Below, in pieces: positions 37,407 through 47,303 of a stretch of 64,000 nt of DNA (positions within the stretch are counted from its first letter, which is position 1; each line of letters begins with the position of its first letter). The notes under the pieces are model-generated. The model was not told the origin of the DNA, ran no database searches, and saw only the letters and a program-made list of their open reading frames with translations. Made by a program: the position numbers and the translations under genes. Source of the DNA: Melioribacteraceae bacterium (GTDB taxonomy: Bacteria > Bacteroidota > Ignavibacteria > Ignavibacteriales > Melioribacteraceae); NCBI GenBank assembly GCA_015493615.1, contig WGCV01000035.1, forward strand, positions 1 to 64,000, read 5' to 3'.

Positions 37407-37772
37407 CTAAATGTTCAGATTCATTTTTTCTAATTCTTCATTAAGCGCTTTTTCAATCAATCCGGAATACTTGTTTCTGAGTATCTCGGTAAAACCTTTC
37501 GGTTTATCAATTTTTTCATAAACGCTTTCTTTCAGCGATAATTCTCTTTCTTCGTCTGAGAGCTTATATGATGTATATTCAAAATAAATTGCCTCGACAT
37601 CATCATTGTTTGGATTTGCTCGCTGTATCGCATTCAACCCCGCACTATCAATCAGTTTGTTCTTAATCGGAATAGGGAGATTTTTCGTTGTTTCGTTACG
37701 GTTAATCATCAATAAAATCCGGGTGTAAACAAAATTTGCTTCCGAAGTATCCAGGGTATTTCTCTTTCTCAT
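37407..37772 (-). CDS. Hypothetical protein in the metal-permease unit
   Basis: A 121-residue, charged, probably helical cytoplasmic protein that I do not recognise. It starts 7 bases after the stop of the heavy-metal permease-like gene, with GAGGCG before its ATG, so the two are co-transcribed and may act together. No metal-binding Cys or His cluster is present. It converges tail to tail with the Sel1 gene, three bases apart, with no obvious terminator between them. Confidence 0.65.
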   Translation of the reverse strand: MRKRNTLDTSEANFVYTRILLMINRNETTKNLPIPIKNKLIDSAGLNAIQRANPNNDDVEAIYFEYTSYKLSDEERELSLKESVYEKIDKPKGFTEILRNKYSGLIEKALNEELEKMNLNI

Positions 37773-37779
37773 AATCGCC

Positions 37780-38808
37780 TCAAGTCAGTAATAAAATTCC
37801 GCCTATTGCCAATCCCCAAGCGAAGTTAATCAATTTAAGTATAAGCCAGCCTTTTCTCGTAACGGCAAGAAGCGGCAACGTCCCGTGTCCGTCCTGAACT
37901 ATTGAGCTTGTCAGTAAAATGGGGAACGGAACAACTCCGGATGCGAAGAGTGTAACAAACACAAGGTGAGGACCGGACTCGGGAATCAAACCTATTAGAG
38001 CGGCAATAAACAAAACGTAAATCATATTAGACTGCACCCAGGAGTTGACGTCAAAATAAACATTCAATAGCCCTACGACAAAAAGCGCTCCGAATGTCCA
38101 CGCAAAAATTCTGACAAGATGTTTTTTAATAACGTGCTTCCAAAGATGTTCTTCAAGAAAATGATCGCTTACAACGGAAACAATAAGTATCGAGATTGCA
38201 GTTCCCGCAATAAAAGTATCTTTGATCCACTCCTTGTCAAAACCGCCGAGAGAGCCGGAAAGAATCAGCAGAAGAAAACCAATCAAAAGAAAAAGCAACA
38301 AAGCTCTTTCAAAACTGAGTCCGCGCAATTGCGACAAAACCATTTTAACATCAAGAACTTTGGGAGTTTCATGCCCGTGAATTTCAAAATCATGTATATC
38401 CTCGGGCAACAAACTGCGCTGATTTTTATATAATTTGTCGGTCGTAAATGCTACGACCAATCCGATAACTATCAGAATTAACGTTAATATTGTCGCTTTG
38501 GCGGGAAACATGGAAAACATTACAAACGCTTCGTCGCCGCTTGTGGCTACCATTGTTCCGGTTAACGCTCCGAAAGAAACTACGCCGTGAGCATAAAGCG
38601 AAACGACGGTGTAAGCTCCGAGACATCCCGGAGTCGCGCCTAACAATATTCCGAGCAAATATTGCCCAAGCTTCGATTTTTTAAGTTTTTCTTCCCACTC
38701 CCCATGAGTCATAACGTTAATGAACTCAATGATTAGCATCATTATCAAAACAAATGACGTAATCATCAGGGACTGCTTTAAAATTCCGATTATTGAATCT
38801 ATATTCAT
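37780..38808 (-). CDS. Putative heavy-metal/manganese permease (ArsP_2-like, 10 TM)
   Basis: An inner-membrane protein with about ten hydrophobic helices in two inverted halves. The first half carries GATPGCLGAYTVVSLYAHG and TMVATSGDEAFVM; the second carries IPESGPHLVFVTLFASGVVP and SSIVQDGHGTLPLLA. A His/Glu/Asp-rich loop (LPEDIHDFEIHGHETPK) lies between them. This pattern fits the PF11449-type putative metal exporters. The substrate is unproven. I prefer the ATG at 38808, which gives the MNIDSIIGILKQSL start; a longer frame begins at 38874, and neither has a clear ribosome site. Confidence 0.75.
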   Translation of the reverse strand: MNIDSIIGILKQSLMITSFVLIMMLIIEFINVMTHGEWEEKLKKSKLGQYLLGILLGATPGCLGAYTVVSLYAHGVVSFGALTGTMVATSGDEAFVMFSMFPAKATILTLILIVIGLVVAFTTDKLYKNQRSLLPEDIHDFEIHGHETPKVLDVKMVLSQLRGLSFERALLLFLLIGFLLLILSGSLGGFDKEWIKDTFIAGTAISILIVSVVSDHFLEEHLWKHVIKKHLVRIFAWTFGALFVVGLLNVYFDVNSWVQSNMIYVLFIAALIGLIPESGPHLVFVTLFASGVVPFPILLTSSIVQDGHGTLPLLAVTRKGWLILKLINFAWGLAIGGILLLT

Positions 38809-39114
38809 TTTAAATATTTTTTTTATAATATAATTTGATGTGAATATAATTAAAACGATTCCGATAAATGACATTTATTAGAATTGGCGAAAATGCTTGA
38901 TAGGAGATTCTTCTCCCGCTCCGCCGTGGCGGAGGATCAGAATGACAATGGTAGGATTAGACTTTACATTTCACTACCCCCTTACCTTTAACGTTTATTT
39001 AACAATTTTTGTACCTAATCCGCCTTGGATGATTTCCTTTTACCGCGATAGGATAATCTAAACAGTGAGAAGTAATTCTGTAAACAGAAAAATTTTGAGT
39101 AAAACTAAAAAATT
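38809..39114. other. Intergenic gap with repeat remnants
   Basis: No gene is seen. 38898-38955 contains GGAGATTCTTCTCCCG, the CCGCCGTGGCGG hairpin and CAGAATGACA, fragments of repeat family M. The rest is AT-rich and would include the promoter of the permease gene. Confidence 0.45.
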
Positions 39115-39144
39115 TGTAGAGACGCTGTGCGACACGTCTCTACA
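39115..39144 (-). terminator. Terminator of the TPR protein gene
   Basis: TGTAGAGACG (39115-39124) pairs perfectly with CGTCTCTACA (39135-39144). The minus strand continues AAATTTTTTAG. It lies 14 bases after the TPR gene's stop. Confidence 0.85.
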
Positions 39145-39158
39145 TTGGAATGTGAAAA

Positions 39159-39791
39159 TTATTTTTTTAATTCTTTAATCATATTAGCCGATAGTTTTCC
39201 CTCTTCGGATTTCGGACTTTTTCTTGCGACGTCTTTCCAGATTTTAACAGCGTTAACAGTGTCTTTCTTAAAGAATAAAATCAGACCTTTATTGTATCTC
39301 GCATTCATGTCGTTGGGGTCCAGCTGAATTATCTTTTCAATAAAACTTTGCGACTTATCAAAATTCTTCTCCTGAAATGAAAGATAGGAAGCTTCCATCA
39401 AAATTGATTTTGAGTTAGGAGCCGCTTTAAGAAGTTTGTCGTAAACGCTAAGAGCTTTGTCCATTTGATGTCCGGCTGCAAGATAATGCGCGTATTCCAA
39501 GCCGAGAGCAGTGTCCGCCGGATTGGAGGCAAATGCGGTTGCCAACGAATCCAACCTTTTGTAGTACTGAGGAAGAACGTCCGCTTTACTCGGACCGTTT
39601 TGGTTTGCCTTCCCGTGGATTGCGTCATTCGGCATTTTCCCGCGCGCTCCCTGATGAATCGCATCATTAGGCATTTCCGTAGTCACAACGGTTTTGGTTT
39701 CGGATTCGGTTGATGATTTATCCATTAGTACAATAGCCAAAACTATCACTATGAATATTCCGAGATAAATATAAATCGACTTAATCTTCAT
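39159..39791 (-). CDS. Membrane-anchored TPR protein
   Basis: A 210-residue protein with an N-terminal transmembrane anchor (IYLGIFIVIVLAIVLM, 7-22), a short linker with a duplicated MPNDAIH element, and about three tetratricopeptide repeats (~95-200; e.g. ALSVYDKLLKAAPNSKSILMEASY, SFIEKIIQLDPNDMNARYNKGLI). Topology would place the TPRs in the periplasm. Function unknown; TPR solenoids bind partner proteins. It lies 35 bases upstream, in the map sense, of the UMF1 transporter gene, on the same strand and after it in transcription. Confidence 0.8.
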   Translation of the reverse strand: MKIKSIYIYLGIFIVIVLAIVLMDKSSTESETKTVVTTEMPNDAIHQGARGKMPNDAIHGKANQNGPSKADVLPQYYKRLDSLATAFASNPADTALGLEYAHYLAAGHQMDKALSVYDKLLKAAPNSKSILMEASYLSFQEKNFDKSQSFIEKIIQLDPNDMNARYNKGLILFFKKDTVNAVKIWKDVARKSPKSEEGKLSANMIKELKK

Positions 39792-39826
39792 TGGTACTCC
39801 TATTATATTTTTTCAGTTTATAAAAT

Positions 39827-41110
39827 TTAACTTTTTTGCGGTTCAATATCATTAACAAAATTAAGTATTGCCAAACCTATTATAAAGAAAATTCCGATTG
39901 AACTAATCGCATATCTCTGGCTCCCTGTTAAATAACTGACAACTCCGAAAACAAAGGGACCGAGAATCGCCGAGCTTTTACCGAAAAATGAGAAGAAGCC
40001 GAAAAACTCGGTTTTTTTCTCATCGGGAGTTAAGCGAGACATCATACTACGGCTTGTTGATTGCGTTGCGCCCATTACGCTTCCCGCCCCTAAACCTACT
40101 ACGTAAAAACTAAGCTTAATAAAATACTCCGGCGTAACGCTAAGCGCTTTTGCCGAGATTACTACAAAATCCCCTTTGATATCCGAACTGATATACGCAA
40201 ATAGAATTATCCCGACCCAAATAATTAACGACAAAACCAGCGACCTTTTCTGTCCGATAGAATCGGCTAAAATTCCGAAAAGCACAGAACCGAATATTGC
40301 GGTTGTCTGCACAATCAGAAAGAAAACGACAAGCTCTTTCTGGGAAAATTTAAGAGTAGTCGCCGCATAATTTCCGGCAAAGAAGATTACCGTATTTACT
40401 CCTTCTATATAAAAGAAAAACGCCAGCAGAAACGTCGAAAGCGTCTTGTAATCTTTCAGGTGTGTAATTGTGTAATAAACTCTTTTGAAACCGATTTTAA
40501 CAAACGGTTCGTCGGTTGTAACTTTTCGTCTTGTTTCCTTGAGATAAAAAAACAGAGGCGATGCAAACACTAAGAAGAATAGGGCGGAAATCGGGAATGT
40601 AATCCTGACCATATTTTTTGTAATGAAGGGATAAGCGATAGCCAATGTAATTAGGGAACCGAGATACCCCATTGCAAATCCGTATCCGCTCACGCGCCCA
40701 TAGTTTTTCGGCTCTGTGATTTCGGGCAGAAAAGAATCGTAAAAAACCAGTCCCGATTCAAATCCGATATTCGCCAGAATGAAAAGCAAAACTCCCGCAA
40801 AAACATCGCCCGGTCCGATAAAATAGAGAAACGAAGTAGAAACAATGCACAACAGAGAAAACGCCAGCAAGAATCTTTTTTTACCGGAAGAAAAATCCGC
40901 AATAGCCCCAAGCACCGGAGAAATAAAGGCGGTAATCAGCATAGAGGAACTAATCGCCAAACTCCAATACAAATCGCCGATAGGTTCCCCTTCGGCGACT
41001 GTCTGCTTAAAATAAACAGCGTAAATTAAAGTAACAACAACAATCGAATAAGAAGTATTTGCGAAATCAAATAACGACCAAATAAATATTTTCTTATCGG
41101 AAGATTTCAA
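39827..41110 (-). CDS. UMF1/ATG22-like MFS transporter
   Basis: A 427-residue major-facilitator protein with about twelve hydrophobic segments and the UMF1 family opening (WSLFDFANTSYSIVV), the SPVLGAIADFSSGKKRF loop of MFS motif A, and GATQSTSRSMMSRLTP in the second half. Family members are linked to amino acid efflux in fungi; the bacterial substrate is unknown. It begins with TTG five bases after the nusB stop, so it is in one operon with nusB and the leucine-dehydrogenase-like gene. Confidence 0.88.
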   Translation of the reverse strand: MKSSDKKIFIWSLFDFANTSYSIVVVTLIYAVYFKQTVAEGEPIGDLYWSLAISSSMLITAFISPVLGAIADFSSGKKRFLLAFSLLCIVSTSFLYFIGPGDVFAGVLLFILANIGFESGLVFYDSFLPEITEPKNYGRVSGYGFAMGYLGSLITLAIAYPFITKNMVRITFPISALFFLVFASPLFFYLKETRRKVTTDEPFVKIGFKRVYYTITHLKDYKTLSTFLLAFFFYIEGVNTVIFFAGNYAATTLKFSQKELVVFFLIVQTTAIFGSVLFGILADSIGQKRSLVLSLIIWVGIILFAYISSDIKGDFVVISAKALSVTPEYFIKLSFYVVGLGAGSVMGATQSTSRSMMSRLTPDEKKTEFFGFFSFFGKSSAILGPFVFGVVSYLTGSQRYAISSIGIFFIIGLAILNFVNDIEPQKS

Positions 41111-41115
41111 CGTCT

Positions 41116-41595
41116 CTAAGATTTTTTTGGAATAGTTTCGTCAATTAATCCGCGTCCGAATTTGTTTAATTTTTTTTGGGATTTTAATTCGTTCAAAATT
41201 GCGTCGAGAATTCCGTTGATGAATCTGCTGCTTTTTGAAGTGCTGTATTCCTTGGCGATTTCAATAACTTCGTTTATCGATACTTTGGGAGGAATGTCGG
41301 GGAAATATAATATTTCCGCAATTCCCATCCTTAGCAGAAGTCTGTCGATAAGCGCAATCCGGTCCAGTTCCCAGTTGCTCGCTTTCGCCTCAATAAGTTT
41401 ATCCATCTCATCTTGATTTCTTACGACGTTTCTAACCAGCGAACGACTGAATTCCTTCTCGTTTTCGCCGTTCAAATCATCATAATAATTCGTTAATAAT
41501 TCATTAAAAGCGTCCGGGTTCATTTCAGTCGCATACAAAATCTGCAGAGCTTTTTCCCTCGCAATTCTTCTTTTCGATTTTTTCTTTCGTATCAT
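41116..41595 (-). CDS. nusB: Transcription antitermination protein NusB
   Basis: A 159-residue all-helical RNA-binding protein that joins NusE on boxA RNA in rRNA antitermination. RRIAREKALQILYATEMN at the N-terminus, NWELDRIALIDRLLLRMGIAEI and the VSINEVIEIAKEYSTSKSSRFINGILDAI end are diagnostic. The basic C-terminal tail (GRGLIDETIPKKS) is short. Its ATG lies two bases after the stop of the upstream dehydrogenase gene, indicating coupled translation. Confidence 0.95.
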   Translation of the reverse strand: MIRKKKSKRRIAREKALQILYATEMNPDAFNELLTNYYDDLNGENEKEFSRSLVRNVVRNQDEMDKLIEAKASNWELDRIALIDRLLLRMGIAEILYFPDIPPKVSINEVIEIAKEYSTSKSSRFINGILDAILNELKSQKKLNKFGRGLIDETIPKKS

Positions 41596-41597
41596 AT

Positions 41598-42716
41598 TTA
41601 TCTGTTCTTCCTCGTAAGTTCTCCGAATCTACCCGAAAAAGTAGAGTCGCCTGTGTACATATTTTTCATACCCCGAACCATCTGCAGCCTTCCTTCGGCT
41701 AATCTGTTTGCCGCCGCCGAGGTAGGTAAATCTTCTTTTTCGGAAAGTTCCAATACTTTAAGTAATGTATCGTATATTCCTTCAGCCTGGCGCAAAGCTC
41801 TGTCCTGTCTGTAACCTTCAAGTTCGTTAGCTACATTAATTAATCCGCCCGCGTTGATAACATAATCGGGAGCGTAAAAAATTCCTTTTTGCTTCAGCAT
41901 AATCCCGTGAGTTTTTTCATCGACTAATTGATTATTAGCCGCGCCGGCAATTATGCTGAACTTCATCTCTTCTATCGATTTATCGTCTATTATACCGCCG
42001 AGAGCGCAAGGAGAAAATATATCGGCGTCAACCGAATAAATTTCTTCAGGTTTAACAATGTGCGCTTTTACCGAACCGACAATAGATTTTAATTTATCAT
42101 GATGTTTATCCGTAATAATAATTTCCACGCCTTCGTGATTAAGATGTTCGACGAGATATCTTGCCACATTTCCGGCGCCCTGAATTGCAACTTTCTTACC
42201 GCGCAATGAGTCATAGCCGTAAAGGCGCTTCATCATCGCTTTCATCCCGACATAAATTCCATATGCCGTTACCGGAGAAGGATCTCCCGAACCGCCGAGA
42301 GCTTTTGAAATTCCGGCGACATATTTTGTTTCCATACGAACGTATTCCATATCCGCAACGTCTGTGCCGACATCCTCCGCCGCAATATATCTGCCTCCCA
42401 AACCTTCGACATATTTGCCGAAAGTTCTGAAAAGATTTTCCGACTTATCTTTCTTCGGATCGCCGATAATAACCGCGTTGCCGCCGCCTAGGTTTAATCC
42501 GGAAATAGCCGCTTTGTATGTCATCGTACGCGCCACCTTAAGCGCATCGGAAAGAGCGTCGTTAATGGCGTCGTAATTACGCATGCGGACTCCTCCGATA
42601 GCGGGACCCAAAGTAGTATCGTGTATTGCAATTATGCCTCTTAAACCGGCAGATTTATTGGAACAGAGCGTCATTTGCTCATGGTCATGTTTCTCAAGCA
42701 TTTCAAACTGAAACAT
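41598..42716 (-). CDS. Leucine-dehydrogenase-like Glu/Leu/Phe/Val dehydrogenase with Asn at position 80
   Basis: A 372-residue amino acid dehydrogenase of the Leu/Val/Phe group, expected to deaminate branched-chain amino acids to 2-oxo acids with NAD. Residue numbering matches Bacillus LeuDH: Lys68 (TYKAAISG), the glycine-rich NLGGG at 75-79, Asp115 (AEDVGTD), and the Rossmann GAGNVA near 185. Position 80, the catalytic Lys in characterised enzymes, is Asn (codon AAC, GGGNAV). Everything else looks intact, including the C-terminal NAGGLINV. A GAGGT site precedes the ATG. It is first in a unit with nusB and the UMF1 transporter. Activity is uncertain because of the Asn. Confidence 0.9.
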   Translation of the reverse strand: MFQFEMLEKHDHEQMTLCSNKSAGLRGIIAIHDTTLGPAIGGVRMRNYDAINDALSDALKVARTMTYKAAISGLNLGGGNAVIIGDPKKDKSENLFRTFGKYVEGLGGRYIAAEDVGTDVADMEYVRMETKYVAGISKALGGSGDPSPVTAYGIYVGMKAMMKRLYGYDSLRGKKVAIQGAGNVARYLVEHLNHEGVEIIITDKHHDKLKSIVGSVKAHIVKPEEIYSVDADIFSPCALGGIIDDKSIEEMKFSIIAGAANNQLVDEKTHGIMLKQKGIFYAPDYVINAGGLINVANELEGYRQDRALRQAEGIYDTLLKVLELSEKEDLPTSAAANRLAEGRLQMVRGMKNMYTGDSTFSGRFGELTRKNR

Positions 42717-42829
42717 ATATACCTCAAAAAAATATTTTCAATTTTTTAATTTGCAAAAAAGAGATTTTATAACAAAGATAACTATTGTTTAATCATCTAT
42801 TGAAACAAAATCAAAAATCATTTATAAGA

Positions 42830-42996
42830 AGGCTTTGTATAACCTAATATTGTCATATTGAGTTCGCCAATCCGCCAAGGCGGAGAAGTGGAAGCAGTCC
42901 GAAATATCTCTAAATTCGGTACGTTTACCGGTCATGAGATTCTTCATTCCGCTTCGCTCCATTCAGAATGACAAATTTCGGGGTTTTGCAAAGGTT
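42830..42996 (+). repeat. MITE-like repeat M, copy 3, overlapping speB end
   Basis: Left end GGCTTTGTATAACCTAATAT and TTGTCATATTGAG; body with the CCGCCAAGGCGG hairpin and CCGAAATATCTCTAAATTC; right end CAGAATGACAAATTTCGGGG and TTTTGCAAAGGTT. The right end runs 34 bases into the agmatinase coding region and provides its stop codon. Confidence 0.85.
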
Positions 42997-43880
42997 CTAT
43001 TAATAAAAGCATAGTTCAACATCTTGTAAACGAGCTTTGCCGCAATAAAATCAGATGCGGGATGAGCTTTTGCAGGAGCAAGTTCCACAACATCAAATCC
43101 GACAATATTCTTTTCCTTCCCAATTTTCTTCAGCAAGTTCATTGTATCATCCCAGAAAAGTCCTCCCGGTTCCGGAGTTCCGGTCGCCGGCAATAGCGAA
43201 GGATCAAAGCCGTCAACATCAAATGTTATATAAACATTCTCACCGAGAGCATTTACAACATCATTGCGCCACTTCACAGAATCGGACGAAAAAATATCGC
43301 GTGCGTAGAATGTTCTGATTTCATTGGCTTTGATAAATTCATATTCCTCTTTACACTGCGCTCTGATACCGACCTGCACAATCGACTTAGTCATCTCGGC
43401 GACCCTTGCCATTACAGAAGCGTGCGAAAATTTTGTTCCCTCGTACGAATCTCTTAAATCGGAATGAGCGTCAAACTGCAGAATAGTCAGCCCGGGGAAC
43501 TTTTCCAAATATGCTTTTATCGGAGCCTGCGAAATTGTATGTTCGCCGCCAAGTGTAACAACAAACTTATCCTTATTCAACAGCTTTTTTGTTGACTCGT
43601 AAATTTTCTTAATCGCTTCCGCCGGAGACTGTTTTTCCAGATTAAGCGGGGGCAATACAGCAATTCCCTTTTCAAAACAAAGCTCCCTGTTTAATTCCTC
43701 GTCGAAAAACTCAACATAATGGGAAGCCTTCAGAATTGCTTGCGGACCTTTGGATGTACCTTTTCCGTAGCTTACGGTTTTCTCGTAAGGAGCCGATTGA
43801 ATTACAATTTCGGAATTTTCAAAAGAACTGTATTTCTCATCAATCGCAAGAAAATTATTTTTAACGCCGAGTGTTTTCAT
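42963..43880 (-). CDS. speB: Agmatinase/arginase-family ureohydrolase
   Basis: A 305-residue binuclear manganese enzyme expected to hydrolyse agmatine to putrescine and urea. The metal ligands are complete: GGEHT (His), FDAHSD (Asp-His-Asp) and FDVDGFDP (Asp-Asp). SYGKGTSKGPQAI at the N-terminus and the TGTPEPGG active-site loop favour agmatinase over arginase. The last dozen residues (NRTFAKPRNLSF) and the TGA stop are encoded by the terminus of repeat M copy 3, so the original C-terminus was replaced. No arginine decarboxylase gene is nearby, so the polyamine context is inferred. Confidence 0.92.
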   Translation of the reverse strand: MKTLGVKNNFLAIDEKYSSFENSEIVIQSAPYEKTVSYGKGTSKGPQAILKASHYVEFFDEELNRELCFEKGIAVLPPLNLEKQSPAEAIKKIYESTKKLLNKDKFVVTLGGEHTISQAPIKAYLEKFPGLTILQFDAHSDLRDSYEGTKFSHASVMARVAEMTKSIVQVGIRAQCKEEYEFIKANEIRTFYARDIFSSDSVKWRNDVVNALGENVYITFDVDGFDPSLLPATGTPEPGGLFWDDTMNLLKKIGKEKNIVGFDVVELAPAKAHPASDFIAAKLVYKMLNYAFINRTFAKPRNLSF

Positions 43881-44024
43881 ACCTGTTAATAATTAACCTG
43901 TCTCTAAATAGGCGAAAAGTAAAAGGAATAAATAATTAACCAACGACGATTGCCGCCGGTTAATTGTTCAAACCGCTGCTTTATATTGTTAAGATTTACT
44001 GCCCCTTAAAAAGGCGCAATAAAT

Positions 44025-44359
44025 TTATTTCTTCGCGTCAGCTTTAGATTCCTTACCGGGCTGAGCCAAAACATTGATTGCAGAACGATCGAATTTTATC
44101 TTAATGTTGTTTCCCACATCAATTAATACTGTCTTGTCGTCGATACCTGCGATAGTTCCGTACATCCCGCCGGTAGTTACAATCTTATCTCCCTTCTTAA
44201 GAGAGTTGAGCATCGCCTCTTTTTCTTTCTGCTTTTTTTGCTGGGGGCGAATAATCATAAAGTAAAAGATTGCGAAGATAGCGCCGAACATAATCAGGGT
44301 GCTTACCATGCTTCCTCCGCCTTGTCCTTGCTGAGGCGCCATTGCCAATAAATAGTTCA

Positions 44360-44360
<1 letters not shown>
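44025..44360 (-). CDS. yajC: Preprotein translocase subunit YajC
   Basis: A 111-residue single-helix membrane protein associated with SecDF. The transmembrane segment is at ~18-38 (STLIMFGAIFAIFYFMIIRPQ), followed by the diagnostic RPQQKKQKE, LKKGDKIVTTGGMYGTI and VLIDVGNNIKIKFDR. Its ATG overlaps the tgt stop by one base (TAATG), with GGAGGA inside the end of tgt as ribosome site, so it is translated by coupling. tgt-yajC linkage is common in bacteria. Confidence 0.96.
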
Positions 44361-45523
<1,163 letters not shown>

Positions 45524-46741
45524 CTATTTCTTCTTAACTTTAACTAATTCTATCTTTGTCTTATCTGCAAACATTACTTCTATTACAAAATCGCCTATTA
45601 CAACCTTTTCCCCTTTTTCAGGAATTCTGCCGAGCGATGTAATTACAAAACCGGCAATCGTTTCATATTCCCCTTCGGGAATGCCGAGTTCAAACTCTTC
45701 GTTAATTGTGTCAATCTCAACTTTTCCGCTGAAGAGAAAAGTCTTATCGTCTATTTTTCGTTTAACTTCGTCCTCTTCGTCATACTCATCGCGGATTTCT
45801 CCAATCATTTCTTCGATAATATCTTCGAGCGTAACAATTCCCGCGGTGCCTCCGAATTCGTCAACCACAACAGCCATCGAAAGATGAGCGTCAAGAAGTT
45901 CGTTCAATGTGTCGAGACTTCTTTTCGTTTCGGGAATAAAAGGAACTTCGCGTACGATACTTTTAATATCTTCCGGTTTCTTAAACAAATCGTAAGCTAA
46001 TATCACTCCTTTAATGTGATCGAGACTTTCTTCGTAAACCGGCAGTTTGGAATAGCCGGATTCAATAAACGTTTCAAGGGCTTCGTCAATTGACGCGTCC
46101 AATTCTATTCCCACGATATCTGTTCGCGGGGTCATTGTTTCGGAAACCTTTTGGTCTCTCAGTTCAAAAACTTTATTCAGAATATCTGAGTTAGATTCAT
46201 CAACAAATCCCGCTTCAGCGCTTTCGTTAATTAACGACTGGAAATCCTCGCGCTTGAAAATTCTGTTAATTCCTTCTTCGCTCAGTTTTGTTCTTCCCGT
46301 AAAAACCGAAGAAACCATTGAAGTAAATTTTACAAAGGGATAAAGAACAAAAGTGAAAAATCTGAGTGGAGTAACCGCAAAACTGAGAAGCGAATCGGGA
46401 GCTTCGCTCGAAAAAAACTTGGGGAGGAGTTCTCCGAAAAAGAAAATAAGGGTTGTCGATATAAGCAAAATTTGAAAGTTGTCCAATCCGAAATATTTGG
46501 AGAGGAAAATCGTGATTATTGAGGCGAAAGCGGTATTGATAATATTGTTTGAAATTAATATCGTAGAAAAAAACATCTGCGGATTTTTGACATAGTAAAG
46601 CGCGTTCTTTGCCGAAAGAACGTTCTTCTGCGCACGAAGTTCAATCTTTAATTTGTTTGAAAGAACATATGCAAGTTCCGTTGAGGAAAAAAATGCGCTT
46701 GCAAAAATTAATGCAATCAAAAATATTAATTCAAAAGTCAT
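45524..46741 (-). CDS. CNNM/HlyC-CorC family protein (DUF21-CBS-CorC)
   Basis: A 405-residue membrane protein: DUF21/CNNM transmembrane domain (~1-170; FFSSTELAYVLSN, STILISNNIINTA, FFFGELLPKFF), a CBS pair (~185-320; MTPRTDIVGIELD, VVVDEFGGTAGIVTLEDIIEEMIGEI), and a C-terminal CorC_HlyC transporter-associated domain (~330-405; GKVEIDTINEEF). CNNM relatives export or balance Mg2+; hemolysin naming is historical. In Bacteroidota a related protein (GldE) is tied to gliding, but this copy cannot be assigned to that role. It sits 15 bases upstream of tgt. Confidence 0.9.
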   Translation of the reverse strand: MTFELIFLIALIFASAFFSSTELAYVLSNKLKIELRAQKNVLSAKNALYYVKNPQMFFSTILISNNIINTAFASIITIFLSKYFGLDNFQILLISTTLIFFFGELLPKFFSSEAPDSLLSFAVTPLRFFTFVLYPFVKFTSMVSSVFTGRTKLSEEGINRIFKREDFQSLINESAEAGFVDESNSDILNKVFELRDQKVSETMTPRTDIVGIELDASIDEALETFIESGYSKLPVYEESLDHIKGVILAYDLFKKPEDIKSIVREVPFIPETKRSLDTLNELLDAHLSMAVVVDEFGGTAGIVTLEDIIEEMIGEIRDEYDEEDEVKRKIDDKTFLFSGKVEIDTINEEFELGIPEGEYETIAGFVITSLGRIPEKGEKVVIGDFVIEVMFADKTKIELVKVKKK

Positions 46742-47005
46742 ATCTAAATATACTAAACCATTTAAAATGAATTACAAATTTACGAAAGATATATATTCTT
46801 TGGCAAACTTTTGCGTACAATTCATATAGGGAAATATTACATGAAATTTAAGGTTTCTGGGCGAAATGCAAATAATTTTTCCCGCTGTACAAAACAATAT
46901 CCGTTTTTCTGAAGTCGGACACAATCCGGATGAAAAATCTCAAAAGGATTACTATCGCCAACCCCGAAAGTCCAATATCGGTTTAACTGCTAAGGTTAAA
47001 CTCCG

Positions 47006-47222
47006 GTGAGATTGCCACGCTCCCTACGTACGCTCGCAATGACGGTATGTTTTTTAGGTTTGTTTTTAAAATTTCAACGTCATTGCGAGGAGCGCAGCGA
47101 CGAAGCAATCTCACCGAAAAACAAGCCAATGCTGAATGAACAAAGCCGGTTTAACAGGTGAAGCTGAACATTCAGGGGATTGCCGCGCCAGTCCGCTTTC
47201 CCGGATTGTCTCGCAATAACGG
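47006..47222. repeat. Dispersed inverted repeat R (half unit plus full unit)
   Basis: A right half (GAGATTGCCACGC..CGCTCGCAATGACGG, 47008-47044) is followed by a full unit: CGTCATTGCGAGGAGCGCAG at 47078, GCAATCTCACCGAAAAACA, a TGAAT/AACATTCAG core, GGATTGCCGCGCC and CTCGCAATAACGG at 47222. It fills most of the 46742-47303 gap; no gene is seen there. Confidence 0.8.
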
Positions 47223-47303
47223 TGTGTTTTTTAGTGCCGTCTCATTTCTCTTAGCGAATTGCGAAGAAGAAGCTTACGACGATTAAACGTTTTTCAACGC
47301 TTT

